Assembly (NCBI RefSeq): GCF_002939885.1
Contig: NZ_MDED01000023.1
Coordinates: 1 to 62,908, forward strand
Length of the DNA: 62,908 bases
DNA from: Xanthomonas cucurbitae
GTDB lineage: Bacteria; Pseudomonadota; Gammaproteobacteria; Xanthomonadales; Xanthomonadaceae
Direction of reading: 5' to 3'
A program made the position numbers and the translations under genes. Positions 18,151 to 26,220 of this stretch are shown here, piece after piece; positions within the stretch are counted from its first letter, which is position 1; the number at the start of each line of letters is the position of its first letter. Below the pieces are notes generated by a model. It saw nothing but the letters and a program-made list of their open reading frames with translations, had not been told where the DNA came from and did no database searches.

Positions 18151-19095
18151 ATGACCAGCAAGATGCTTCAGGGCGCCATTGCGCTCGCACTGTCCGCCTG
18201 CGCCGCGGGCGCGATCGCAGGCCCGGTTGGATACGGTGCCGCCACCACTGGCGGCGGTAACAAGACACCGGTCAATGTGGCCAGCTTCGAAGCGATGCAG
18301 GCGGCGATCGACAGTTATTCCGGTAGCGGCGGACTGGTGCTCAACTACACCGGCAAGTTCGACTTCGGCACCATCAAGGACGTCTGCGCGCAATGGAAGC
18401 TGCCGGCCAAGACCGTACAGATCAAGAACAAGAGCAATGTCACCATCAAGGGTGCGAACGGCTCGGCGGCAAACTTCGGTGTGCGCGTGGTGGGCAACGC
18501 ACACAACGTCATCATCCAGAACATGACCATCGGCCTGCTGCCCGGTGGCGAGGATGCCGATTCCATTTCGCTGGAAGGCAATTCCAGCGGTGAGCCGTCC
18601 AGGATCTGGGTGGACCACAACACCGTGTTTGCCTCGCTGACCAAGTGCTCCGGTGCCGGCGACGCCTCCTTCGACGGCGGTATCGACATGAAGAAGGGCG
18701 TGCATCACGTCACCGTGTCCTACAACCATGTCTACAATTACCAGAAGGTCGCGCTCAACGGCTTCAGCGACAGCGACACCCAGAACGCGGCCGCGCGCAC
18801 CACCTATCACCACAACCGCTTCGAGAACGTGGAATCGCGCGTGCCGTTGCAGCGTCGTGGCCTGAGCCATATCTACAACAATTACTTCAACAACGTCACC
18901 ACCTCCGGCATCAACGTGCGCATGGGCGGAGTGGCGAAGATCGAGTCCAACCACTTCGAGAACATCAAGAACCCGGTGACCTCGCGCGACAGCAGCGAGA
19001 TCGGTTACTGGGACCTCATCAACAACTACGTCGGCAGCGGCATCACCTGGAGCACGCCAGACGGCAGCAAGCCGTACGCCAATGCCACCAACTGA
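18151..19095 (+). CDS. Secreted pectate lyase (PL1), truncated by a nonsense codon
   Basis: Cleaves polygalacturonate in plant cell walls by beta-elimination after type II export. The ATG at 18151 opens a signal peptide (ALALSACAAGAIAG). PL1 features include RIWVDHNTVF, DASFDGGIDMKKGVHHVTVSYNHV and ENVESRVPLQRRG, the last near the catalytic arginine region. The frame stops at TGA 19093-19095 after 314 residues, but the same frame then reads another 38 family-like codons (VSSKVFPEPLGY...AGAGKNLAE) to TAA at 19210-19212, followed by a terminator. A Trp codon (TGG) mutated to TGA would explain this; the intact protein would be 353 residues. Loss of the C-terminal segment, which packs against the beta-helix, may reduce activity. 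Confidence 0.92.
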   Translation: MTSKMLQGAIALALSACAAGAIAGPVGYGAATTGGGNKTPVNVASFEAMQAAIDSYSGSGGLVLNYTGKFDFGTIKDVCAQWKLPAKTVQIKNKSNVTIKGANGSAANFGVRVVGNAHNVIIQNMTIGLLPGGEDADSISLEGNSSGEPSRIWVDHNTVFASLTKCSGAGDASFDGGIDMKKGVHHVTVSYNHVYNYQKVALNGFSDSDTQNAAARTTYHHNRFENVESRVPLQRRGLSHIYNNYFNNVTTSGINVRMGGVAKIESNHFENIKNPVTSRDSSEIGYWDLINNYVGSGITWSTPDGSKPYANATN

Positions 19096-19212
19096 GTCAG
19101 CTCCAAGGTGTTCCCGGAACCGCTGGGCTACATCTACACCGTCACCCCGGCCGCGCAGGTCAAGGCCAAGGTGATCGCCACCGCAGGTGCGGGCAAGAAC
19201 CTGGCGGAGTAA
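19096..19212 (+). pseudogene. Detached 3' end of the pectate lyase gene
   Basis: Thirty-eight in-frame codons after the premature TGA keep the composition and ending expected of this pectate lyase group and run straight to TAA. No start codon or ribosome site precedes them, so they are expressed only by stop-codon read-through. Confidence 0.8.
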
Positions 19213-19610
19213 TCGTCAGCGCAGCGGCCACGCCATGGATCCCCGGCACGCCGGGGATCTTCATGCGCGGCAACCTGGTCGCTGCGTGCCCTCGGCATAC
19301 CCGCCCGCGTTTTGGCAGGACGCGGTGCATGCGGACGTGGCCGCGAGCACCGGCCCATCTGACTGGTGCGCCCCGCTGTCGCGTTGCCCGTTCACCAGGC
19401 GGGGCAGTTGCATCGCCTGGCAGAGGTATTTGCGCGGGTTGGTGTGCAGCGCACCACAGCGTGTTGCTGGCGCGGCCTGGCGTCATCGCACGCGTGCGAG
19501 CGGCATGCGCAACTGCGCGGCCGTGCCCCGTCATCCTGGCCGAGGCATCGGCGTCAAGAGGCGCGGCCGGCGCCGCGACGCGGTATCGTGTCGCGCTATT
19601 ACCTATCCCG
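19213..19610. other. Intergenic region between the pectate lyase and a permease
   Basis: Apart from the terminator at 19238-19259, no gene or clear signal is seen. It presumably holds the promoter of the permease at 19611. Confidence 0.4.
19238..19259 (+). terminator. Terminator hairpin of the pectate lyase gene
   Basis: A perfect 10-bp GC-rich stem (GATCCCCGGC, 2-nt loop, GCCGGGGATC) followed by TTC. It sits 26 bp after the ancestral stop at 19212, which supports that stop as the original gene end. Confidence 0.65.
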
Positions 19611-21008
19611 ATGCCGTCCATGTCGCTTCCGACCGATCCTGTTGCCCAGAACGCTTCGACCGCTGCGCCCGCATTGCGGCATGCCCTCAAGCCACGGCAG
19701 TTGATGATGATGGGCCTGGGCACCGCCATCGGTGCCGGGCTGTTCCTGGGGTCGGGCGTCGGCATTCAGGCGGCCGGGCCGGCGGTGCTGGTGTCCTACC
19801 TGATCGCCGGTGCCCTGGTGATTATCGTGATGAACGCGCTGGGCGAGATGGCGGCCGCCAAGCCGGCCAGCGGCGCTTTCTCGGTGTATGCGGCCGATGC
19901 GATGGGCCCGACCGCCGGCGCCACAGTGGGGTGGCTATGGTGGTTCCAGGTGGTGGTGGTGATCGCGGCCGAAGCGGTCGGCGCCGCCGGCCTGCTCGCG
20001 ACCGTCTGGCCGGCGTTGCCGGTGCCCTTGCTGGCGCTGTTGTTCATGGCGACCTTCACCGCAATCAACCTGCTGGGCGTGCGCAACTTTGGTGAATTCG
20101 AATTCTGGTTCGCCATTCTCAAGGTGGTGGCGATCGTGGTGTTCCTGCTGATCGGGTTTGTGTTGCTGGCCGGCTGGCTGCCCGGCGTGGCCTCGCCGGG
20201 AATGTCCAACTTCACCGGCAATGGCGGGTTTGCGCCCAATGGCCTGGCCGGCGTCGGCGCCGCCTTGCTGGTGGTGGTGTTCGCCTTTGGCGGCACCGAG
20301 ATCGTAGCGGTGGCGGCGGCCGAAACCGCTGACCCGGGGCGCAGCCTGGCGCGCACCATCCGTACCGTGGCCTGGCGCATCCTGGTGTTCTACATCGGTT
20401 CGATCAGCGTGATCGTGGCGGTGGTGCCGTGGACCAGCAAGGCGCTCAGCTCGCCATTCGCCGCGGTGCTGGAAGTGGCGCGCATTCCCTGCGCGGCCAC
20501 CGCGATCACCTTGGTGGCGGTGGTGGCACTGCTGTCGGCGCTCAACGCCAACCTGTACGGCGCGTCGCGCATGATCTTCTCGCTGGCCCAACGCGGCGAG
20601 GCGCCGCGCGTGCTCGCCAAGACCAGCCGCGAGCAGGTGCCGTGGACGGCGGTGATCGCCAGCGTGTTGTTCGGCTTTGCGGCCGCTGCACTGGAGCTGC
20701 TGTATCCCAACAAGGTGTTGCCGGTGCTGCTCAATATCGTCGGCGCCACCTGCCTGCTGGTGTGGACGATCTCGCTACTGTCGCAGCTGATCCTGCGCGC
20801 CCGCGCCGATCGCGCCGGCACCGTATTGCCGTTCCGGATGCGCGGCTATCCATTTCTGACTGTCCTGGCGTTGGCGATCCTGGCGGTGATCTTCGTGCTG
20901 CTGGCCAGCTCGGCCGAAACGCGCACGCAGTTCCTGTCGATGGTGGCGTTGACTGCCGGCATTGCGATCGTCAGCGAACTCGCGCGCAGGATGCGCCGCC
21001 TGCGCTGA
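19611..21008 (+). CDS. Amino acid permease (APC superfamily, AAT family)
   Basis: A 465-residue inner-membrane transporter with about 12 membrane segments. The opening KPRQLMMMGLGTAIGAGLFLGSG and VVVFAFGGTEIVAVAAAETADP are hallmark blocks of the amino acid transporter family that includes GABA, aromatic amino acid and D-Ala/Gly permeases. The ATG at 19611 gives a short hydrophilic N-terminus typical of the family; ATG 19620 is the next option. The substrate cannot be assigned from sequence. It appears to be a single-gene unit, with a REP-like inverted repeat 36 bp downstream. Confidence 0.9.
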   Translation: MPSMSLPTDPVAQNASTAAPALRHALKPRQLMMMGLGTAIGAGLFLGSGVGIQAAGPAVLVSYLIAGALVIIVMNALGEMAAAKPASGAFSVYAADAMGPTAGATVGWLWWFQVVVVIAAEAVGAAGLLATVWPALPVPLLALLFMATFTAINLLGVRNFGEFEFWFAILKVVAIVVFLLIGFVLLAGWLPGVASPGMSNFTGNGGFAPNGLAGVGAALLVVVFAFGGTEIVAVAAAETADPGRSLARTIRTVAWRILVFYIGSISVIVAVVPWTSKALSSPFAAVLEVARIPCAATAITLVAVVALLSALNANLYGASRMIFSLAQRGEAPRVLAKTSREQVPWTAVIASVLFGFAAAALELLYPNKVLPVLLNIVGATCLLVWTISLLSQLILRARADRAGTVLPFRMRGYPFLTVLALAILAVIFVLLASSAETRTQFLSMVALTAGIAIVSELARRMRRLR

Positions 21009-21326
21009 GCGCCAGCGCCAGTCAAGTAGCGACACCCTACTCCGTAGGGGCGTGCCTGCGCGCGACAAGGCGCTACCGGGAAAGCCTCATCGCGCGCAGG
21101 CACGCTCCTGCAGATGGCCATGCATGCGTTGTCCCTGCCGTGTGCGTTCACCCCAGGCACGGTGGTTTGTCGCATCTGCGACGCCGTGTCGCATCGGGAA
21201 CGTGCTCAAGCGTCACTATCATCATGGTGTCGTGCAAGCGGTCGCGATCGACTGCCGCCGTCAATGGCGGTCATCGCCCTGCACCTGACGCGCGTGTGGC
21301 CTTCCCATTTGCCTGGAGGTTTCTCC
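21009..21326. other. Intergenic region with REP-like repeat upstream of cydA
   Basis: The left third is a long inverted repeat (21044-21111). The remaining ~215 bp should contain the cydAB promoter; I see no clear FNR/Anr-like site. Confidence 0.5.
21044..21111. repeat. REP-like inverted repeat
   Basis: A 28-bp arm starting GTAGGGGCGTGCCTGCGC pairs with an arm ending GCAGGCACGCTCCTGC across about 12 bp. The four differences between arms are all transitions, so G-U pairing keeps most of the stem. Its extragenic location and the GTAGG-GCG core resemble REP elements of Xanthomonas and Pseudomonas. Confidence 0.7.
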
Positions 21327-22724
21327 ATGGATGCCTTGCTGTTGTCGCGGATCCAGTTCGGATTCGTCATCGCCTTCCACGTGCTGTTTCCTGCGTTCAC
21401 CATCGGGCTGTCCAGCCTGCTGGCGTTTCTGGAATGGCGCTGGCTGCGCACCCGCCTGCCGGTCTGGCGCGAGCTGTATTTCTTCTGGCAGAAGATCTTT
21501 GCCGTGTCCTTCGGCATGGGCGTGGTCAGTGGCATCGTGATGGCCTTCCAGTTTGGCGCCAACTGGCCGGAACTGAGCCGGATCGCCGGCAGCGTGATCG
21601 GCCCGCTGCTGAGCTACGAGGTCCTCACCGCGTTCTTCCTGGAAGCGAGCTTCCTGGGCGTGATGATGTTTGGCTGGGGCCGCATTTCCGAGCGCCTGCA
21701 TTTCTTCGCCACCTGCATGGTGGCACTGGGCACGCTGTTTTCCACGTTCTGGATCCTGTCCTCCAACAGCTGGCTGCAGACACCGGCTGGATACGAGGTC
21801 ATCGACGGCATCGTGCATCCGGTGGAGTGGCTGAAGATCATCTTCAATCCCTCGTTCCCGTATCGTCTGGCGCATATGGCACTGGGCGCGTTCATCACCA
21901 CTTGCTTCGTGGTGGGGGCCGTGGGGGCCTGGTATCTGCACCGTGGCGTGCATCGCGAGGCTGGCCTGCGCATGCTCAAGCTGGCGGTGGTGTTCGCGGC
22001 CATCACCGTGCCGTTGCAGATCGTCGTCGGCGACCTGCATGGCTTGAATACGCTCAAGCATCAGCCGATGAAGATCGCCGCGATGGAAGCGCACTGGCAT
22101 GCCGAGGAGGCGGGCAAGGGCGTCCCGCTGGTGGTGTTCGCATTGCCCAACGCGCAGGCCGAGCGCAACGATTACGAGCTGGCGATCCCGCGCCTGGGTA
22201 GCCTGATCCTGACCCACAGTCTGGAGGGCAGCATCGCGCCGCTGACCTCGGTGCCGGCCGCCGAGCGCCCCCCGGTGACGCCGGTGTTCTTTGCCTTCCG
22301 CATCATGGTCGGGATTGGCTCGCTGATGCTGCTGGTGGCCTGGGTGTCGGTGTTTGCGTTGTGGCGCGGCACGCTGGTGCAGTGGCGCTGGTTGCTGGCG
22401 ATCTGGCGCTGGATGCTGCCGAGCGGCTTCATTGCGCTGATCTCGGGCTGGTTCGTCACCGAGATCGGGCGGCAGCCGTACGTGGTCTACGGGCTGCTGC
22501 GCACGGCCGATGCGGTGGGCCCGCAGTCGGCGCTGATGACGGCGATCTCGCTGACGGTATACGTCGCCGGCTATGCGTTCGTGTTCGGCTGGGGCATCTG
22601 GTACCTGGTCAAGATCGGCAAGATCGGACCGACCCCGCACGATGCACCGCAGTTGGACCACGGCGAACACACGCCCGCACGGCCGCTGTCGGCCGCAGAC
22701 GAACCGATCGATGGAGCTGCCTGA
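21327..22724 (+). CDS. cydA: Cytochrome bd-type ubiquinol oxidase subunit I
   Basis: The catalytic heme subunit of a bd-type quinol oxidase, a high-affinity terminal oxidase of the inner membrane. The 465-residue protein shows the N-terminal heme-ligand helix RIQFGFVIAFHVLFPAFTIG and the GRQPYVVYG motif near the C-terminus. The Q-loop region is short, as in the cyanide-insensitive CioA subtype. GGAGGT lies 5 bases before the ATG at 21327. Its stop overlaps the cydB start (ATGA). In-frame sequence extends upstream but lacks conservation and a ribosome site. Confidence 0.95.
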   Translation: MDALLLSRIQFGFVIAFHVLFPAFTIGLSSLLAFLEWRWLRTRLPVWRELYFFWQKIFAVSFGMGVVSGIVMAFQFGANWPELSRIAGSVIGPLLSYEVLTAFFLEASFLGVMMFGWGRISERLHFFATCMVALGTLFSTFWILSSNSWLQTPAGYEVIDGIVHPVEWLKIIFNPSFPYRLAHMALGAFITTCFVVGAVGAWYLHRGVHREAGLRMLKLAVVFAAITVPLQIVVGDLHGLNTLKHQPMKIAAMEAHWHAEEAGKGVPLVVFALPNAQAERNDYELAIPRLGSLILTHSLEGSIAPLTSVPAAERPPVTPVFFAFRIMVGIGSLMLLVAWVSVFALWRGTLVQWRWLLAIWRWMLPSGFIALISGWFVTEIGRQPYVVYGLLRTADAVGPQSALMTAISLTVYVAGYAFVFGWGIWYLVKIGKIGPTPHDAPQLDHGEHTPARPLSAADEPIDGAA

Positions 22725-23740
22725 TGGACATGACGACTCTCCTGCCGGTGGCGTGGTTCGCGGTGATCGGCTTCGGCGTGCTGATGTACGTGGTGCTGGA
22801 CGGCTTCGTGCTCGGCATCGGCATCCTGGCGCCGTTCCGCCGCGACGAGGCGCAGCTGGACCTGATGATGAACACCGCCGCGCCGATCTGGGACGGCAAC
22901 GAAACCTGGCTGGTGCTGGGCGGGGCAGGGCTGCTGGCGGCGTTTCCCAAGGCGTATGCGGTGATCCTGTCGGCGCTGTATCTGCCGGTGCTGTTGATGG
23001 TGATGGCGCTGGTGTTCCGCGGGGTGGCGTTCGAGTTCCGCTTCAAGGCGCAGCGCTCGCGGCGGCTGTGGAGCAATGCCTTCGCCGCCGGGTCGATCCT
23101 GGCCACCTTTGCGCAGGGCGTGATCCTGGGCGCGCTGGTGCAGGGCCTGCCGATCGAGAACGACCGCTATGTCGGCGGTATCTGGGGCTGGTTCAGCCCG
23201 TTCGCGATGCTGACCGGTGCGGCGCTGGTGTTCGGCTACGCATTGCTTGGCAGCACCTGGTTGATCCTCAAGACCGAAGGCCATGTGCAGCAGCTGGCGC
23301 GGCAACTGACCCGGCCACTCACGCTCAGCGTGCTGGTCTTCATCGGGCTGGTCAGCGCCTGGCTACCGTCGCTGCAATCGCATGTGATGGAACGCTGGTT
23401 CACCGATGCGCATTACCTGTGGTTGATGCCGGTGCCGGTGCTGGTGGCCGTGGTGGGCTATGCGCTGTGGCGCGCAAGCGAGCCAGGGCGAGCGGACACG
23501 CCGCCGTTCCTGCTGGCAATGGGCTTGTTCGTGCTCGGCTTCCTCGGCCTGGTGCTGGGCATGTGGCCGTATCTGGTGCCGCCGATCTATACCATTTGGC
23601 AGGCTGCCGCGCCGCCGTCCTCGCAGCTGTTCGCGATGGTGGGGCTGGTGATGTTGCTGCCGCTGATCCTGGGCTACACGGTGTGGTCGTACCGCGTGTT
23701 CCGCGGCAAGATCACCGCCGACACCGGCTATCACCATTGA
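22724..23740 (+). CDS. cydB: Cytochrome bd-type ubiquinol oxidase subunit II
   Basis: A 338-residue membrane partner of CydA. The opening VAWFAVIGFGVLMYVVLDGFVLGIGIL and the WDGNETWLVLGGAGLLAAFPKAYA block are diagnostic of CydB/CioB. It starts within the cydA stop codon, so the two subunits are translationally coupled. No cydX-like small ORF follows: the convergent esterase gene begins 10 bp downstream. Confidence 0.95.
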   Translation: MDMTTLLPVAWFAVIGFGVLMYVVLDGFVLGIGILAPFRRDEAQLDLMMNTAAPIWDGNETWLVLGGAGLLAAFPKAYAVILSALYLPVLLMVMALVFRGVAFEFRFKAQRSRRLWSNAFAAGSILATFAQGVILGALVQGLPIENDRYVGGIWGWFSPFAMLTGAALVFGYALLGSTWLILKTEGHVQQLARQLTRPLTLSVLVFIGLVSAWLPSLQSHVMERWFTDAHYLWLMPVPVLVAVVGYALWRASEPGRADTPPFLLAMGLFVLGFLGLVLGMWPYLVPPIYTIWQAAAPPSSQLFAMVGLVMLLPLILGYTVWSYRVFRGKITADTGYHH

Positions 23741-23750
23741 TTGCCGACGC

Positions 23751-24548
23751 TCAGCGCAGGCGCTGCTTGAACATCCACTCCCACATCGCCGGGTCCGCGT
23801 AGGTCACGTCCCAGGCATTGTGGTTGCCGTCGGGATATTCGCTGTAGCGCACGTTCGCGCCGACGCCCTTGGCCGCGCGGTACAGCGCGCGGTCGTCGTG
23901 TGGCGGCACCGAATCGTCATTGGCCCCATGGAACATCCAGATCGGCACATGCTTGAGTTGGGTGGCCGCTGCGGTGTACGGGTCGGCTTCCTTGGCAACC
24001 AGGCTGACGTAGAGCGTGCGGCGCTCCTCGCGTGGCGCCTTCAGCGCACCGCAGATGGGCACGATCGCGGCAAAGCGCTGCGGCTGCATCAGCCCGATCT
24101 CCCAGGCGCCGTAACCGCCCATCGACATGCCGGTGAGGTAGGTGCGTTGCGGATCGGCCGCGAATTCGGCACTGGCCGCATCCAGCGCGGCGATCGCCAT
24201 GCGCGCATTGACCCCCAGCCATTCTTCGTTCTCGGGAACCTGCGGCAGCACCACCAATGCGGGAAACCGATCGGCATGCGCACTCAGGTACGGACCCAGC
24301 CCGACCTCGGCCTGGTCGCGTCCGTTGTCCCCGCGTTCGCCGGAGCCATGCAGGAACAATACAATTGGCAACGGCCGCGCGGCCTTGGCAGCCGGGACGA
24401 ATACCTGGTAGCGATACAGCCGGCCTTCCATCTGCAGGGTGCGGCTGACGAAGTGGCCGCTGCGGCCATCCTGCCGACGCTCACCCATGCTGGAGCAGCC
24501 GGCAAGCATCAACGCAAGCAGTCCAAGTACGACGCAACGTAAGATCAC
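23751..24548 (-). CDS. Lipoprotein alpha/beta hydrolase (esterase/peptidase-like)
   Basis: A 265-residue predicted lipoprotein: LVLGLLALMLAGC-type signal with a lipobox (LAGC, Cys18). The fold is that of dienelactone-hydrolase / prolyl-oligopeptidase-like esterases: HGSGERGDNG near the oxyanion hole, nucleophile elbow GMSMGGYG, acid in GANDDSVPP and histidine in DGNHNAWD. Homologues are often annotated as phospholipase/carboxylesterase; the true substrate is unknown. GTG is the likely start. It is convergent with cydB, 10 bp apart, and transcribed alone. Confidence 0.85.
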   Translation of the reverse strand: MILRCVVLGLLALMLAGCSSMGERRQDGRSGHFVSRTLQMEGRLYRYQVFVPAAKAARPLPIVLFLHGSGERGDNGRDQAEVGLGPYLSAHADRFPALVVLPQVPENEEWLGVNARMAIAALDAASAEFAADPQRTYLTGMSMGGYGAWEIGLMQPQRFAAIVPICGALKAPREERRTLYVSLVAKEADPYTAAATQLKHVPIWMFHGANDDSVPPHDDRALYRAAKGVGANVRYSEYPDGNHNAWDVTYADPAMWEWMFKQRLR

Positions 24549-24690
24549 GCACGACTCTCCCTCGAATACAGGCCTGCAGTATTACCGCATGCGCGTGTGC
24601 TGGCACGTCACGCGGCGGCGGTGGCTGCCGTCGATTCATGCGATCGCCAAGATGGCCGATGCCGGCAGGCAGGCGCGCTGCTGCACGCGG

Positions 24691-26052
24691 TCAGCGCAGC
24701 AGGATCAGCGTTGCAAGGCCCAGGAAGCTTAAAAAGCCCATCACATCGGTCAGCGTGGTCAGGATCACCCCGCCGGCCAGTGCCGGATCGAAGCCCAGGC
24801 GCTTGAGCGTCACCGGCACCAGCACGCCACCGAAGGCGGCGGTCAGCATGTTCACCGTCAATGCGGTGCCGATCACTAGCGACAGCATCGGCTGGCGGAA
24901 CCACACCAGCACGATCAGGCCCAGCCCGATCCCCAGGCACAGGCCGTTAATCAGTGCAACGGTGAGTTCTTTCTTGAGCAGCGTCATCACGTTGGACGAG
25001 CCGATCTGCCCCAGGGCCAGGCCCCGCACCATCAGCGCCAGCACCTGGGTGCCGGCGTTGCCGCCCATGCCGGCCACGATCGGCATCAGCGCTGCCAGCG
25101 CCACCAATTTTTCGATGGTGCCTTCGAACTGGCTGACCACGCTGGAGGCCAGGAAGGCGGTGCACAGGTTGATGCCCAGCCAGATCAGGCGGCGCCGGAA
25201 CGCACGCCGTGCCGGGCTGAACATGTCCTCGTCCTCGTCCAGGCCGGCGGCGCTCAACGCCTGGTGCTCGGCCTGCTCGCGGATGATGTCGACCACGTCG
25301 TCGATGGTGATGCGGCCGAGCAGGATGTTGTTGTCGTCCACCACCGGCGCGGAGATCCAGTCGTGGTCGGAGAAGCGGCGTGCCACCTCGTCCGAGCCGT
25401 CGCCCACGTCGATGGCCGGCTGCTCGTCGTCGATCAGCCGGTTGACCGGGGTGCTGTCCTCGTGGGTGACCAGCGCCGCCAATGGCACGCGGCCCAGATA
25501 CTGGTGGCGACGGCTCACCACGTACAGGTGGTCGGTGTGGTCGGGCAGCTCGCCGCGCAGGCGCAGGTAGCGCAGCACCACATCGACGTTGACGTCGGCG
25601 CGCACCGTCACCACGTCCGGATTCATCAGGCGCCCGGCAGTGTCTTCCGGATACGACAGCACCTGTTCGAGTCGCTCGCGATTCTCGCGGTCCATCGACT
25701 TGAGCACTTCGTCGATGACGGTGTCGGGCAGGTCCTCGACCAGGTTGGCCAGGTCGTCGATGTCCAGGTCTTCGACTGCAGCGACGATTTCATCCGGGTC
25801 CATGTCGGCCAGCAGGCTTTCGCGCACCTCGTCGCCAACGTGCAGCAGCACCTCGCCATCGTCTTCCGGATCGACCAGCCCCCACACCACCTCGCGCTTG
25901 CCCGGCGGCAGCGACTCGAGCAGGTTGCCGATCTCCGCCGGCGCCAGCGTATTGACCAACCGGCGCACCGGCCCCAGGCGTCCGCTGTCCAGCGCGTCGG
26001 ACAGCAATCGCAGCTGGCGCGCAGTCTTGTCGTGGCGGACGGCTTCGGCCAT
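24691..26052 (-). CDS. mgtE: Magnesium transporter MgtE
   Basis: A 453-residue Mg2+ channel. The N-terminal helical superhelical domain (about 1-130, with repeated DLAN/DEIVAAVEDLDIDD motifs) and a CBS pair (about 135-255) form the cytosolic Mg2+ sensor. The C-terminal membrane domain (about 275-453) includes MPIVAGMGGNAGTQVLALMVRGLALGQ, the pore signature. It follows ptsI on the same strand after 168 bp with a hairpin between, so it could be read through from the PTS operon or have its own promoter. Confidence 0.95.
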   Translation of the reverse strand: MAEAVRHDKTARQLRLLSDALDSGRLGPVRRLVNTLAPAEIGNLLESLPPGKREVVWGLVDPEDDGEVLLHVGDEVRESLLADMDPDEIVAAVEDLDIDDLANLVEDLPDTVIDEVLKSMDRENRERLEQVLSYPEDTAGRLMNPDVVTVRADVNVDVVLRYLRLRGELPDHTDHLYVVSRRHQYLGRVPLAALVTHEDSTPVNRLIDDEQPAIDVGDGSDEVARRFSDHDWISAPVVDDNNILLGRITIDDVVDIIREQAEHQALSAAGLDEDEDMFSPARRAFRRRLIWLGINLCTAFLASSVVSQFEGTIEKLVALAALMPIVAGMGGNAGTQVLALMVRGLALGQIGSSNVMTLLKKELTVALINGLCLGIGLGLIVLVWFRQPMLSLVIGTALTVNMLTAAFGGVLVPVTLKRLGFDPALAGGVILTTLTDVMGFLSFLGLATLILLR

Positions 26053-26178
26053 GCGCGGCTCCCCGGAAGAGTGGACGCGTCAGTGGAAGACGCGGTGCTG
26101 GGTCAGCGCGGCATTATCGCTTGCACACGGTGACGAAACATACAGTGTCGGCGCGGCCCCCCATCCGCCCTGCGGGCA

Positions 26179-26202
26179 CCTTCTCCCGCAGGCGGGAGAA
26201 GG
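26179..26202 (-). terminator. Hairpin between ptsI and mgtE
   Basis: An 11-bp perfect complement (CCTTCTCCCGC / GCGGGAGAAGG) with a very short loop, 19 bp after the ptsI stop. There is no U-tract. The CTCCCGC core recurs at 49164-49179, so it may be a dispersed extragenic hairpin that also dampens read-through. Confidence 0.5.
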
Positions 26203-26220
26203 AGGTGCAGCAGCGCTGTG

